Positions 25,408 to 35,191 of a stretch of 64,000 bases of DNA are shown here, piece after piece. Source of the DNA: CAZSLC01 sp964607675 (GTDB lineage: Bacteria; Bacteroidota; Bacteroidia; Bacteroidales; UBA932); NCBI GenBank assembly GCA_964607675.1, contig CAZSLC010000003.1:49166-113165 (forward strand), in the 5' to 3' direction. The position numbers were made by a program, and so were the translations under genes. The notes below the pieces were generated by a model that saw only the letters and a program-made list of their open reading frames with translations, was not told the origin of the DNA and did not search any database. Within the stretch, counting starts at the first letter, position 1. Every line of letters begins with the position of its first letter.

Positions 25408-26387
25408 TTTTTCCTATATGTAATAGATAGTGCAAACTGCTCCATTGTGTGAAAGCTCTCTTCGTTGAGATTGAGCTTTTTAAGTGAATTTATAGCCTTA
25501 TCATAATACTTCTCTATCGCCTCTTCTGCCGATTTTTTAATACCAAGTGATATATATAAATCTTGCATTGCCGCTATTTTTGCCTCTTTCTCATCTTCTG
25601 TCATGCTCATTATCTGAGATAATCTTAAAGCATCTTGACCTTTGGCCTCTTTCATAGCAGAGACTAAGAGCCAACTCTTTTTGTTATTTGTAATATCTCC
25701 CCCTATATTTTTACCAAATACTTTAGGATCACCAAATGTATCGAGATAATCATCAGTGATTTGAAAAGCAATACCCAATTTATATCCAAAATCATATAAA
25801 ATATCGCATTTATCAATAGGGGCTCCACCAATAATTGCCCCCATTTTTGCTGAGCATGCTATTAGAACGGCTGTCTTAAGCCCAATCATCATGAGATAGT
25901 CTTCGATGGAAATATTGTTTAAATCTTCAAAATTCATATCATATTGCTGTCCTTCACACACTTGAGCTGCCGTATGATTAAAAAGGGACATTACCTTATC
26001 GAGACTATCTTTTGGTGCTGATAGAAGATATTCGTACGCTTTAATCGACATTACATCTCCCGACAAAATAGCGATATTATCATTCCATTTTTTGTGAATG
26101 GTAGGATGTCCCCTCCTCACATCTGCATTATCCATAATATCATCGTGGATAAGGGTGAAGGAGTGAAACACCTCTATTGCAAGTGATGGGAAAATCACAG
26201 ATTGATCAATACTGTCTTTAAAAATTGAGTAAGTAAGAAGAGAGAGCTTAGGTCTTATTCTCTTTCCTCCAATAGAAAAGATATACTCTATTGGTGCATA
26301 AAGTTCTCTTGGTTCTCCCATAAGGTTCAAAGAGGGGATACTCTCTTTGATAATAGCGTCGATTTCCTCAATGTTGCGCATTTGCAT
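25404..26387 (-). CDS. Polyprenyl diphosphate synthase (FPP/GGPP type)
   Basis: A 327-residue all-helical isoprenyl transferase that extends allylic diphosphates with IPP. The first Asp-rich motif DDIMD lies in LIHDDIMDNADVRRG and the second in FQITDDYLD; GGKRIRPKL binds IPP. Short-chain product (C15-C20) is likely for this type, but chain length cannot be read reliably. The ATG at 26387 (or 26381) is chosen since the upstream TTG lies in the promoter. It is coupled to the U32 gene by a 4-nt overlap and divergent from rsgA. Confidence 0.9.
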   Translation of the reverse strand: MQMRNIEEIDAIIKESIPSLNLMGEPRELYAPIEYIFSIGGKRIRPKLSLLTYSIFKDSIDQSVIFPSLAIEVFHSFTLIHDDIMDNADVRRGHPTIHKKWNDNIAILSGDVMSIKAYEYLLSAPKDSLDKVMSLFNHTAAQVCEGQQYDMNFEDLNNISIEDYLMMIGLKTAVLIACSAKMGAIIGGAPIDKCDILYDFGYKLGIAFQITDDYLDTFGDPKVFGKNIGGDITNNKKSWLLVSAMKEAKGQDALRLSQIMSMTEDEKEAKIAAMQDLYISLGIKKSAEEAIEKYYDKAINSLKKLNLNEESFHTMEQFALSITYRKK

Positions 26388-26402
26388 TAATTTAAATTGC
26401 AA

Positions 26403-26410
26403 CAAAGGTA
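26403..26410 (-). promoter_or_regulatory. -7 element for the polyprenyl synthase gene
   Basis: The minus strand reads TACCTTTG at 26410-26403, 15 nt before the ATG at 26387. The -33 box is unclear. Confidence 0.5.
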
Positions 26411-26430
26411 ATGGTTTTTAGGCAAATTAG

Positions 26431-26438
26431 TATATTTG
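26431..26438 (+). promoter_or_regulatory. -7 element immediately before rsgA
   Basis: TATATTTG matches TAnnTTTG and ends only 5 nt before the rsgA ATG at 26444. The transcript would then start at or next to the start codon (leaderless). No good TTG is seen at the right spacing. Confidence 0.45.
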
Positions 26439-26443
26439 CCGCG

Positions 26444-27400
26444 ATGGAAAAAATTAGACAGGGTAAAGCTACGGTTGTTAGACACACAGGGAGTCACTAT
26501 CTCATTTCTGAACTTCCAAAATGGGAATTGTTGCCAGTGGTCATTAAAGGTAAGTTGCGCCTCAAAGAGAGCACTGCGACTAATCCAGTAGCAGTTGGAG
26601 ATGTCGTTGATTATGAAATACTTGTTGATGATAATAATCTACCGATAAATGTTGGTGTGATAAAAGAGGTCAATGAGAGGAAGAATTATATTATTAGAAA
26701 ATCTACAAACCTTTCTCGACAGTCTCATATTATTGCCGCCAATATCGACATGGCATTCCTCGTGGTGACAATGGATTTTCCAGAGACTAAATGGCCTTTT
26801 ATCGATAGATTTCTCCTTAGTTGTGAAGCATACAAAGTACCCGTAACTATAATCCTCAATAAAATAGATCTTTATGATGAATCAAGTCGAGGGTTGGTTG
26901 ATTATTTTGAAAAAATCTATCGAGAGGCAGGCTATAAAGTGTTGGAACTCTCTGCCATCAAAGGAATTGGATTAGACAACCTTAAAGAGATATGCTGCGA
27001 GAAGATCTCACTATTCTCAGGGGTTTCAGGTGTAGGAAAATCTTCAATTCTTAAGGCATTGGACCCTTCGTTAAATCCGAAAATAGGGAAAATATCTCAG
27101 GCCCACCTTCAGGGTAAGCACACTACTACGTTTTATGAAATGTATCCCATAAGAAATAGCGGTTTTGTAATAGACACCCCAGGCATTAGGGGGTTCGGAC
27201 TAGTGGATTTAGAGGCAGAGGAAATTTCTACCTATTTTCCAGAAATGTTGAGGGTGATGGATAGTTGCAAATACAAGCCTTGTACTCACACACATGAACC
27301 AGGATGTGCGGTCAAAGAGGGGGTAGAAAACAATACCATCTCGGCAGAGAGATATGCTTCCTACATTGGAATGTTAGAAGAAGAGACTAAATACAGGTAA
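26444..27400 (+). CDS. rsgA: Ribosome small-subunit-dependent GTPase RsgA
   Basis: A 318-residue circularly permuted GTPase that checks late 30S assembly. An OB fold (about 1-75) precedes the G domain with LNKID (G4) before the Walker A loop GVSGVGKSS (G1) and DTPGIRGFG (G3), the permuted order that defines the family. A C-terminal zinc-binding segment has CKYKPCTHTHEPGC. The ATG at 26444 is chosen because the upstream ATG at 26411 lies within the divergent promoter region. Its stop shares an A with the MATE gene start. Confidence 0.95.
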   Translation: MEKIRQGKATVVRHTGSHYLISELPKWELLPVVIKGKLRLKESTATNPVAVGDVVDYEILVDDNNLPINVGVIKEVNERKNYIIRKSTNLSRQSHIIAANIDMAFLVVTMDFPETKWPFIDRFLLSCEAYKVPVTIILNKIDLYDESSRGLVDYFEKIYREAGYKVLELSAIKGIGLDNLKEICCEKISLFSGVSGVGKSSILKALDPSLNPKIGKISQAHLQGKHTTTFYEMYPIRNSGFVIDTPGIRGFGLVDLEAEEISTYFPEMLRVMDSCKYKPCTHTHEPGCAVKEGVENNTISAERYASYIGMLEEETKYR

Positions 27401-28716
27401 TGAATAGAAAAATACTTAAATTATCTATACCCAGCATTTTAGCTAATATTACTGTTCCACTTGTGGGAATGGTAGATATTGCGGTTGCAGGAAGGCTTGG
27501 CAATGTGGCAGCGATAGGGGCAATTGCAATAGGGACAATGCTGTTCGATCTTTTATATTGGAATTTTGGCTTTTTAAGGGTCGGAACAGGGGGGCTTACT
27601 GCTCAATCGTACGGCCGCAGAAACTTTTCAGATGCAATAAAGTATTTCACACAAGGGATAACAACTGCTATTGGTTCTGCTGTAGTGCTAATTTTAATCC
27701 AGTGGCTTTTTGTTGAGTTTGCATTTCTCTTGATCGATTGCTCACCAGAGGTAGAGGCTCTTTCCAGAGAGTACTTTTTCATCAGAATATGGGCAGCACC
27801 TGCGACGCTATCACTGTTTGTATTCAAAGGATGGTTTATCGGAATGCAAAATACCATCAGTCCTATGCTCATAGACATTTTAGTCAATGTCGTCAATTTT
27901 GTTGTAAGTGTATATTTGGGACTTTTCACACCACTTGGATTTGCAGGAATTGCCTATGGTACCCTTATCGCACAATATTCTGGGCTGATACTTGCATCGC
28001 TCCTTACACTCATTTATTATAAAAAGATATTTAAGTATTTCGACATTAAAAAAAGTTTAAAGTTGAAAGATATGAAATCTTTCTATGTGGTGAATAGCAA
28101 TCTTTTCATCCGTTCTATCTGCTTTTTATTTATCTATAGTGGCTTCACTACAATCGCCGCTAAATATGGAGATACGATGTTAGCCGTAAGTTCTATTATA
28201 ATGAAGTTGCTTATGCTTTACTCATATTTTATCGATGGCTTTGCCTATGCAGGAGAGGCTTTGACAGGGAAATACATAGGGGCCAAAGATCGTAAATCTC
28301 TTAGTGTGGCTGTTAAGTATTTGTTTATTTGGAGTGGGGCAATTGGGATAGTTTCCACTATTGCTTATATATTATGGAGTGAAGAAATGGTGAGATTTTT
28401 ATCTAATGATCCAATTATTATTGAAGCTTCTAAACCTTTCTTCATCTGGTTGATATTGATGCCCATTTTTAGTTGTGCTGCATTTATGTGGGATGGCATT
28501 TTTATTGGAGCAACAGCTTCTACTTCAATTAGGAATGGAATGATTTTTTCTTGTATTGGTTTTTATTTGGTATATTTCGCATTAAAAGGAAGTTTCGGTA
28601 TTCAATCACTTTATTTTGCCTATTTTGCCCACCTTATCGTAAGAGCTGTTTATATGACTTTTAGCTACAAGAGAGAGGTTAATCTTGCTATTGAGAGAGT
28701 AAATAATAAAATATAA
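27400..28716 (+). CDS. MATE family efflux transporter
   Basis: A 438-residue membrane protein with about 12 hydrophobic segments in two homologous halves. The N-terminus LSIPSILANITVPLVGMVDIAVAGRLG and GTGGLTAQSYGRR are typical of the DinF-like branch of MATE exporters, which expel cationic compounds using Na+ or H+ gradients. Substrate unknown. It is coupled to rsgA and followed by fbp after 3 nt. Confidence 0.9.
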   Translation: MNRKILKLSIPSILANITVPLVGMVDIAVAGRLGNVAAIGAIAIGTMLFDLLYWNFGFLRVGTGGLTAQSYGRRNFSDAIKYFTQGITTAIGSAVVLILIQWLFVEFAFLLIDCSPEVEALSREYFFIRIWAAPATLSLFVFKGWFIGMQNTISPMLIDILVNVVNFVVSVYLGLFTPLGFAGIAYGTLIAQYSGLILASLLTLIYYKKIFKYFDIKKSLKLKDMKSFYVVNSNLFIRSICFLFIYSGFTTIAAKYGDTMLAVSSIIMKLLMLYSYFIDGFAYAGEALTGKYIGAKDRKSLSVAVKYLFIWSGAIGIVSTIAYILWSEEMVRFLSNDPIIIEASKPFFIWLILMPIFSCAAFMWDGIFIGATASTSIRNGMIFSCIGFYLVYFALKGSFGIQSLYFAYFAHLIVRAVYMTFSYKREVNLAIERVNNKI

Positions 28717-28719
28717 ATC

Positions 28720-30675
28720 ATGAAATCAGAAATTAAATATTTGGAGTTACTATCTAAGCAATTTCCAAATATTCAGGCGGCAAGCACTGAAATTATCAAT
28801 CTTGAAGCTATTCTCAACCTGCCCAAAGGGACAGAGCATTTTGTGACAGATTTACACGGAGAGTATGAGGCATTTCAACACGTTCTTAGGAATGCATCAG
28901 GTGTTATAAAGAAAAAAGTTGATGAGATTTTTGGTCCCGCACTTATTGAGGATGAAAAGAATGAATTGTGCACTATCATTTATTATCCCGAAAAAAAACT
29001 AAAACTGATCAAACAGCAAGGGAGAAATTCCAGTGATTGGTATAAATCAACACTTCTAAACCTAATCAGGGTATTGGGTGCTGTTTCATCAAAATATACA
29101 AGGTCTAAAGTAAGAAAAGCACTTCCTAGTGAGTATTCTTACATAATAGAAGAACTTCTTCATGAGTCAATCAATCAACCTGACAAATTAGAGTATGTTC
29201 ACTCAATTTTAAATACTATAATCTCAACAGGTTCTGTGGACCATTTTATATATGCTATTTCAAATGTGATACATAGACTTACAATAGATACTTTACATAT
29301 AATAGGTGATATTTATGATAGAGGGCCTGGTGCACATTTGATCATGGATATGCTTTGTAACTATCAAGATGTTGATTTCCAATGGGGCAATCACGACATA
29401 ATATGGATGGGTGCAGCAGCTGGAAGTGCAGCCTGTATGGCCAATGTCGTAAGGATATGTTTAAGGTACGCCAACCTTGAAACTCTTGAAGATGGATATG
29501 GAATTAACCTTCTCCCCCTCGCCTCCTTCGCCCTCGATGTCTATGGAGATGACAATTGCACTTACTTTAAGCCAAAGATTGATGAATCCTCAGAAATGCC
29601 ATCTAGGCAAGTTAAATTAATAGCAAAGATGCATAAAGCGATCTCCATTATCCAATTTAAGCTTGAAGGGGAGATTATAAAGAGAAGGAAGGAGTTTGGC
29701 ATGGCAGATAGAAATCTCTTGCATAGATTAGACTTTGATAACAAAACTGTTAGAATTGGTAATAAGGACTATAACCTGCGAGACGGTGACTTCCCAACAG
29801 TCAATCCTAAATCACCCTACAAACTAACCGAGGAAGAGCAACAGGTTGTAACAAGATTGTTAAGTAACTTTACAAACAATTCGAAGCTTGAAAAACATAT
29901 TGGTTTTTTGTATTCTAAGGGAAGTTTGTATTTAGTAAGAAACTCCAATCTCCTATTCCATGGATCGATGCCCCTCAATGAAAAAGGGGAATTCAAAGAG
30001 TTGACAATACTTGGCGAAAAATTAAAGGGGAAAGCACTATTTGATAAGATTGATACGATAGTTAGATCCGCATACTACGAAGATAAAGATATTGAATTAA
30101 AAAGCTACGCCCAAGATTTTATGTGGTATCTATGGTGCGGTCCATATGCTCCTCCATTTGACAAAGATAAGATGGCAACTTTTGAAAGGTATTTTATTGC
30201 TGACAAAGAGACACATAAAGAAACAAAAGGGTTTTATACCACATTCAAAGAGCGAAGGGATGTATGTGAGATGATTTTAAAAGAATTTGGATTAGAAGGG
30301 GAACATACACACATCATTAATGGACATATTCCAGTTAAAACAAAAAGTGGAGAGTCTCCGATAAGGGCGGAAGGGAAATTGTTAATAATTGATGGTGGAT
30401 TCTCAAAACCATATCAAGAAGAGACAGGGATTGCAGGATATACACTAATATATAACTCTTTCGGTTTACTATTAGTACAACATGAACCATTTGAGTCTAT
30501 TGAAAAAGCCGTTAGGGATGGAGCCGATGTGAGATCTTTTACAAGGGTTGTTGAATATGTCTCGAAAAGGACACTCGTAGGAGATACAGATGTTGGAAAA
30601 AAATTGAAAGGTCAAATTAAAGATTTGAAAATGCTATTATCAGCATATAGATCAGGGGTTATACGAACGAAGTAG
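28720..30675 (+). CDS. fbp: Fructose-1,6-bisphosphatase, class III
   Basis: A 651-residue gluconeogenic phosphatase of the Firmicutes/Bacteroidetes class. The metallophosphoesterase motifs are spread along the chain: VTDLHGEYEAF near residue 43, IGDIYDRGPGAH near 192, WGNHDIIWMG near 222 and IINGHIPVK near 538. Length is normal. It is a cytoplasmic, metal-dependent enzyme converting fructose-1,6-bisphosphate to fructose-6-phosphate. It is the last gene of the rsgA-MATE-fbp run. Confidence 0.95.
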   Translation: MKSEIKYLELLSKQFPNIQAASTEIINLEAILNLPKGTEHFVTDLHGEYEAFQHVLRNASGVIKKKVDEIFGPALIEDEKNELCTIIYYPEKKLKLIKQQGRNSSDWYKSTLLNLIRVLGAVSSKYTRSKVRKALPSEYSYIIEELLHESINQPDKLEYVHSILNTIISTGSVDHFIYAISNVIHRLTIDTLHIIGDIYDRGPGAHLIMDMLCNYQDVDFQWGNHDIIWMGAAAGSAACMANVVRICLRYANLETLEDGYGINLLPLASFALDVYGDDNCTYFKPKIDESSEMPSRQVKLIAKMHKAISIIQFKLEGEIIKRRKEFGMADRNLLHRLDFDNKTVRIGNKDYNLRDGDFPTVNPKSPYKLTEEEQQVVTRLLSNFTNNSKLEKHIGFLYSKGSLYLVRNSNLLFHGSMPLNEKGEFKELTILGEKLKGKALFDKIDTIVRSAYYEDKDIELKSYAQDFMWYLWCGPYAPPFDKDKMATFERYFIADKETHKETKGFYTTFKERRDVCEMILKEFGLEGEHTHIINGHIPVKTKSGESPIRAEGKLLIIDGGFSKPYQEETGIAGYTLIYNSFGLLLVQHEPFESIEKAVRDGADVRSFTRVVEYVSKRTLVGDTDVGKKLKGQIKDLKMLLSAYRSGVIRTK

Positions 30676-30695
30676 TGGAATATAATTATTATTGA

Positions 30696-30703
30696 TATAT
30701 TTG
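30696..30703 (+). promoter_or_regulatory. -7 element immediately before the AspT-like transporter
   Basis: TATATTTG matches TAnnTTTG and ends 5 nt before the ATG at 30709, the same tight geometry as at rsgA. No TTG at proper spacing was found. Confidence 0.4.
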
Positions 30704-30708
30704 CCAAT

Positions 30709-32364
30709 ATGAATTGGATAGAATCACTAATTTTTGGGAGTGGTATTGCACACTCTATTTTAATTCTCTCTATTGTAATTGCAATAGGGACATTATTAGG
30801 TAAGGTTAAAATCTTCGGTGTGTCACTCGGCGTGACATGGATTCTTTTTGTGGGGATTATTGCCTCCCATTTTGGATTTGTCATTGATAAGGAATTGATG
30901 GGCTTCATTAAAGAGTTCGGATTGATTCTTTTCGTCTTTTCTCTTGGATTGCAAGTTGGTCCTGGTTTTTTTTCGTCTTTTAAAAAAGGTGGAGTCTCAC
31001 TCAACTTATTAGCTGTTGGATTAGTTGTACTTGGGGTACTTACTACTTTAATTTTGCACTTTATTACTGGTACTCCTTTAGAAACCATGGTCGGGGTAAT
31101 GTCAGGAGCAGTGACCAATACCCCTGGACTTGGTGCTGCTCAGCAGGCTTTCTCACAAATAAATGGATTTGATGCACCTTCTATTGCTATGGGTTATGCC
31201 GTCGCTTATCCATTGGGAGTTATAGGGGTCATTTTAACATTGATAGGAATCAGATATTTCTTTAAAATTAATATAAATAAAGAGATTCAGGATATAGAAG
31301 AACGCAATAAGCCTAAAGATTCTGCCATGAAAATCGCTGTTGAGGTGAGAAATGAATCTATCTTTGGGAAAACGATATATGAAATAGATAAAATATTGAA
31401 TAAATCCTTTGTCGTATCAAGGCTATATCATCCCGATGGAATGATGGAGTTCCCAAATTCAAATTCTATTATCAATCAGGGTGACAAATTACTCATTGTT
31501 ACTTCTAAAGCCAATGAAAGTGTGGTTACTACTCTTATTGGTAGGAAAATTGAAATGGATCAAAAAGAGTGGGAGAAATTGGATACTCAGTTGATATCAA
31601 GAAAACTTGTAGTAACTCAATCAAATATTAACGGCAAAAAATTAGGTGAGTTAAATATTAGAGCACAATTTGGCATTAATATCACAAGAATTTTTAGATC
31701 AGGTGTTGAATTACTTGCTACCCCAGATCTCCAATTACAACTTGGAGATAGAGTTACGGTGGTAGGAAATGAGAAAGCAATAGAAAAACTTGCAAAGCTT
31801 TTTGGCAATTCAGTAAATAAATTAAGGGAGCCCAATTTGATTCCTATCTTCATTGGTATTTTCCTTGGAGTACTACTCGGCTCTATACCATTTGCCATTC
31901 CAGGACTATCTCAACCTCTAAAATTGGGGCTTGCAGGAGGACCACTAATTGTTGCAATTTTAATTGCAAGATTTGGCCCTAAATATCACCTCGTTACGTA
32001 CACTACGCTGAGTGCAAATATGCTGTTGCGTGAGATCGGTATTTCTCTGTTTCTTGCAGCAGTAGGTATAGGTGCTGGAGATGGTTTTGTCGATGCAATA
32101 GTAAACGGAGGTTATATGTGGATTTTGTATGGATTCATAATAACAGTAATACCTGTGATTATAATTAGTATTATCGGCCGTTTTGTTATGAAACTTGATT
32201 ATTTCTCTATATCTGGTGTGGTATCTGGTGGACAAACAAATCCAATAGCCCTCGCATTTATAAACAACACATACGCCGTACCACAGACAGCTGTTGTCTA
32301 TGCTACGGTGTATCCGTTGGTTATGTTTTTACGAGTGTTGTTGGCTCAGATGCTTATTGTTTAA
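30709..32364 (+). CDS. AspT/YidE-type putative transporter with RCK_C domains
   Basis: A 551-residue membrane protein. An N-terminal set of about five helices (residues 10-180, with FSLGLQVGPGFF and GAVTNTPGLGAAQQAF) and a C-terminal set (385-551, with SGGQTNPIALAF) are the duplicated AspT-Asp_Al_Ex domain. Between them are two cytosolic TrkA_C/RCK_C domains (about 205-290 and 295-370). Family members include aspartate:alanine antiporters, but most have no known substrate. It is convergent with ctlX, the two stop codons sharing bases. Confidence 0.88.
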   Translation: MNWIESLIFGSGIAHSILILSIVIAIGTLLGKVKIFGVSLGVTWILFVGIIASHFGFVIDKELMGFIKEFGLILFVFSLGLQVGPGFFSSFKKGGVSLNLLAVGLVVLGVLTTLILHFITGTPLETMVGVMSGAVTNTPGLGAAQQAFSQINGFDAPSIAMGYAVAYPLGVIGVILTLIGIRYFFKININKEIQDIEERNKPKDSAMKIAVEVRNESIFGKTIYEIDKILNKSFVVSRLYHPDGMMEFPNSNSIINQGDKLLIVTSKANESVVTTLIGRKIEMDQKEWEKLDTQLISRKLVVTQSNINGKKLGELNIRAQFGINITRIFRSGVELLATPDLQLQLGDRVTVVGNEKAIEKLAKLFGNSVNKLREPNLIPIFIGIFLGVLLGSIPFAIPGLSQPLKLGLAGGPLIVAILIARFGPKYHLVTYTTLSANMLLREIGISLFLAAVGIGAGDGFVDAIVNGGYMWILYGFIITVIPVIIISIIGRFVMKLDYFSISGVVSGGQTNPIALAFINNTYAVPQTAVVYATVYPLVMFLRVLLAQMLIV

Positions 32365-33254
32365 AACAATTCAGCCAACATACATCTTGCAGAACCCCCA
32401 CCATTTATCTCAATAAAATCAAGTTGAGGAGAGAGTATTCTGTGATAGTATTCTAAGAATTTTTTACTTTGTTCTTGTGTAAGAGATTTTCTTGCAGTAG
32501 AAGACATAACTATAAATTTTTTACCATCATTACTATGTACTTCAAGCATATTGCCAGCAAAATTGTTCATTTGCTCAAACGATATCTCTACAATCTCTTT
32601 ATTGGTCTCTTTAAGGGAACTCAACAATTGCTCTCTCTCTTTTACTGCATCAAGGCATACAATGGCAAATTTGGTACCTAAACACATCATTACATTGGTG
32701 TGATAAATTTCATTGCCATTTGCATCTGCCGCATCAAAAAGTACAGAAGTGTACCCCATTTGTTTACAAAAATCTTCCAATACCCTATCGCAAGTACGAG
32801 GAGAACGACATGCATAAACTATTTTGCTGTCTCTGTCAAGGATCATACTCCCAGTCCCCTCCAGAAAAAGGCCGTCTTCTTCCCAATGTGTGAGATCTAC
32901 AACTCTTTTGATATCAAAATTACTTTTGATGAGATCGAGAAATTCGGTTTTTCTTTCATTTCTTCTATTTATGGCAAACATAGGATAGAGTACCAATGTA
33001 CCATCATCATGTGTAGAGAACCAATTGTTTGGAAATATAGAGTCTGGTGTGAATGGATAGTCTGTATCTTCAGCTACTACGACGTTGATGCCATTAGCCC
33101 TAAGAAGAGAGATGTAAGACATAAACTCTCTTAGGGCATTTTCTTGAGCACCATTTTCAAACCCTTTTTTTTGGAATGCATTGTTGGTCGCAGTTTCAGG
33201 ATTAAATCCAAAACGGACAGGCATCACCATAAAAACTTTTGATGTGGTCTGCAT
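32361..33254 (-). CDS. ctlX: Citrulline utilization hydrolase CtlX
   Basis: A 297-residue protein of the arginine deiminase/amidinotransferase fold. Visible features are NWFSTHDDGTLVLYPM, the EGTGSMILD loop, YHTNVMM and the catalytic cysteine in GGGSARCMLAELF. CtlX is linked with citrulline use in Bacteroidetes. The start at 33254 is chosen because the longer frame runs into rocD. It follows rocD by 10 nt, and the pairing with ornithine aminotransferase indicates a route from citrulline/ornithine to glutamate semialdehyde. Confidence 0.87.
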   Translation of the reverse strand: MQTTSKVFMVMPVRFGFNPETATNNAFQKKGFENGAQENALREFMSYISLLRANGINVVVAEDTDYPFTPDSIFPNNWFSTHDDGTLVLYPMFAINRRNERKTEFLDLIKSNFDIKRVVDLTHWEEDGLFLEGTGSMILDRDSKIVYACRSPRTCDRVLEDFCKQMGYTSVLFDAADANGNEIYHTNVMMCLGTKFAIVCLDAVKEREQLLSSLKETNKEIVEISFEQMNNFAGNMLEVHSNDGKKFIVMSSTARKSLTQEQSKKFLEYYHRILSPQLDFIEINGGGSARCMLAELF

Positions 33255-33264
33255 ATAATATTGA

Positions 33265-34491
33265 TTAAATCGTTTCGAAAACTTCTTTGATAATGGCAAT
33301 TGCTTCTCTAAGCTCCTTTTCGTTGATTACCAAAGGTGGTGCAAAACGAATAATGTGTTTATGAGTAGGTTTCGCAATAAGACCTTTTTCTGCCATTTTG
33401 AGACAAATATCCCATGCCTCAACTTTTCCTTGGGGTTCTGTTACTATAGCATTTAGGAGACCTTTTCCCCTCACTTGTTTGATATAAGGAGATTTTATTT
33501 TTAGTATCTCTTCTCTGAATATTTTTCCAAGTCTCTCGGCGTTCTCAGTCAAATGCTCTTCTTTCACAACCTCTAATGCTGCTACCGCTACTCTTGCAGC
33601 AAGTGGGAATCCTCCGAAAGTCGATCCGTGTTCACCAGGTTTAATTGTAAGCATAATTTTATCATCAGCCAAAACAGCAGATACAGGTAGTACGCCACCA
33701 GAAAGGGCTTTTCCTATAATCACCATATCAGGGCGAATCCCTTCGTGGTCACAACATAACATTTTACCTGTACGTGCTATCCCTGTTTGTACTTCGTCAG
33801 CTACAAATAAGACATTGTGCGCTTTGCAGAGATCGTAGCATTTTTTCAAATAACCATCATCAGGTACAAATACTCCTGCTTCACCCTGGATAGGCTCAAG
33901 CATGAGAGCTGCCACTTTATCTCCCTTCTCTTTGAGAACGTTTTCAAGGGCAGAGAGATCATTGTAAGGGATAGTTACAAATCCAGGTGTAAATGGACCA
34001 TATTGTGAATAACTATCTGGGTCTGTAGAGATAGAAACGATAGTAATCGTACGTCCATGAAAGTTACCTGAACAAGTGATTATTAATGCCTCGTTTTCAG
34101 GAATTCCTTTATGAATATATCCCCAGCGGCGTGCAAGTTTAAGTGCGGTCTCAACTGCTTCTGCCCCTGAGTTCATAGGAAGTAATTTGTCATATCCAAA
34201 AAATTTGGTTGCAAATTCTTCATAAGGACCGAGACAATCGTTGTAAAATGCCCTTGAGGTGAGACATAAAGTTTGAGCTTGATCACACAATGCTTTTACG
34301 ATTTTAGGATGGCAATGACCCTGATTTACAGCTGAGTATGCTGACAAAAAATCAAAATATTTTTTCCCGTCAACATCCCATACATAAATACCTTTTCCTT
34401 TTGCAAGGACAACTGGAAGCGGATGATAATTATGGGCCCCAAAGTTGTTTTCTTGATCTATGAAACCTTGGGCTTTTTGTGATATATTCAT
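33265..34491 (-). CDS. rocD: Ornithine aminotransferase
   Basis: A 408-residue class III PLP aminotransferase that moves the delta-amino group of ornithine to 2-oxoglutarate, giving glutamate semialdehyde. Motifs are LPMNSGAEAVETALKLAR, FHGRT, EPIQGEAGV, VADEVQTGIARTG and the PLP lysine in IIGKALSGG. The specific OAT features (YSAVNQGHCHPKI) are clear. A TACATTTG on the minus strand (34540-34533) may be its -7 box. It is upstream of ctlX in one operon. Confidence 0.93.
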   Translation of the reverse strand: MNISQKAQGFIDQENNFGAHNYHPLPVVLAKGKGIYVWDVDGKKYFDFLSAYSAVNQGHCHPKIVKALCDQAQTLCLTSRAFYNDCLGPYEEFATKFFGYDKLLPMNSGAEAVETALKLARRWGYIHKGIPENEALIITCSGNFHGRTITIVSISTDPDSYSQYGPFTPGFVTIPYNDLSALENVLKEKGDKVAALMLEPIQGEAGVFVPDDGYLKKCYDLCKAHNVLFVADEVQTGIARTGKMLCCDHEGIRPDMVIIGKALSGGVLPVSAVLADDKIMLTIKPGEHGSTFGGFPLAARVAVAALEVVKEEHLTENAERLGKIFREEILKIKSPYIKQVRGKGLLNAIVTEPQGKVEAWDICLKMAEKGLIAKPTHKHIIRFAPPLVINEKELREAIAIIKEVFETI

Positions 34492-34551
34492 AATAAAATA
34501 ACTTATTTGGTTAAAAATTCTAATAAAGTGTACAAATGTAGTAAATAATTA

Positions 34552-35034
34552 TTAGAATGTAAATGAAAAACCAATACCATTTCCAGTAGCTCCTAAAGAT
34601 GCATATGAACCATTTAAAATGTTATCTGTCGGTATAACATAAGCTGTTGACTTGTTGCTGGCCCTCATAACCCCTCCGACAATGCTTAAAACAATTCCTA
34701 CTGGTACAGTAATAGCAATGACATAGGAGGCAATCATCGCATTTTTCATTATTTCTGCTAGATTCAAAGGGTCAACTGCTGCATAAATTAATAAGCCACC
34801 AAAGGTAGCAACGCCAACACCAAGAGTGACAAGCCCGCCAATCATAAGACCAGTCCCACGTGGCTTGGCAGAGGGGGCAAATGAGGGGACACTCCCCATC
34901 ATTTCAAGAGGTAAGTTTGTAATTTCCAGTGCTTGCGTAGAGTTAAATTTACTACCTTTTAAGGTAAAAGTTTCAGTTGCATTTACGACTGTAGCAATTA
35001 GTACAAGAACCATAATAGTTAATAGTTTTTTCAT
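34552..35034 (-). CDS. Hypothetical exported or membrane protein
   Basis: A 160-residue protein with a signal peptide (MKKLLTIMVLVLIATVVNA) and two further hydrophobic segments, one Gly-rich (GTGLMIGGLVTLGVGVATFGG) and one near residues 105-125. It ends in an aromatic FSFTF tail. No family was recognised. The ATG at 35034 opens the signal peptide. It stands alone on the minus strand between rocD and the divergent YfcC-type carrier. Confidence 0.6.
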   Translation of the reverse strand: MKKLLTIMVLVLIATVVNATETFTLKGSKFNSTQALEITNLPLEMMGSVPSFAPSAKPRGTGLMIGGLVTLGVGVATFGGLLIYAAVDPLNLAEIMKNAMIASYVIAITVPVGIVLSIVGGVMRASNKSTAYVIPTDNILNGSYASLGATGNGIGFSFTF

Positions 35035-35191
35035 ATCATATTTTTTATAAAACGGCACATTGTAGGGTATTGTAAATATACAAATTATTTAATAATAGTA
35101 TTTATATTTGTTGGATAATAAACGATTAAATATTGCTTCATCAATAATCAGAAGTGAATATAATATCTGCAAAAAAACAACCTTGTTAAAG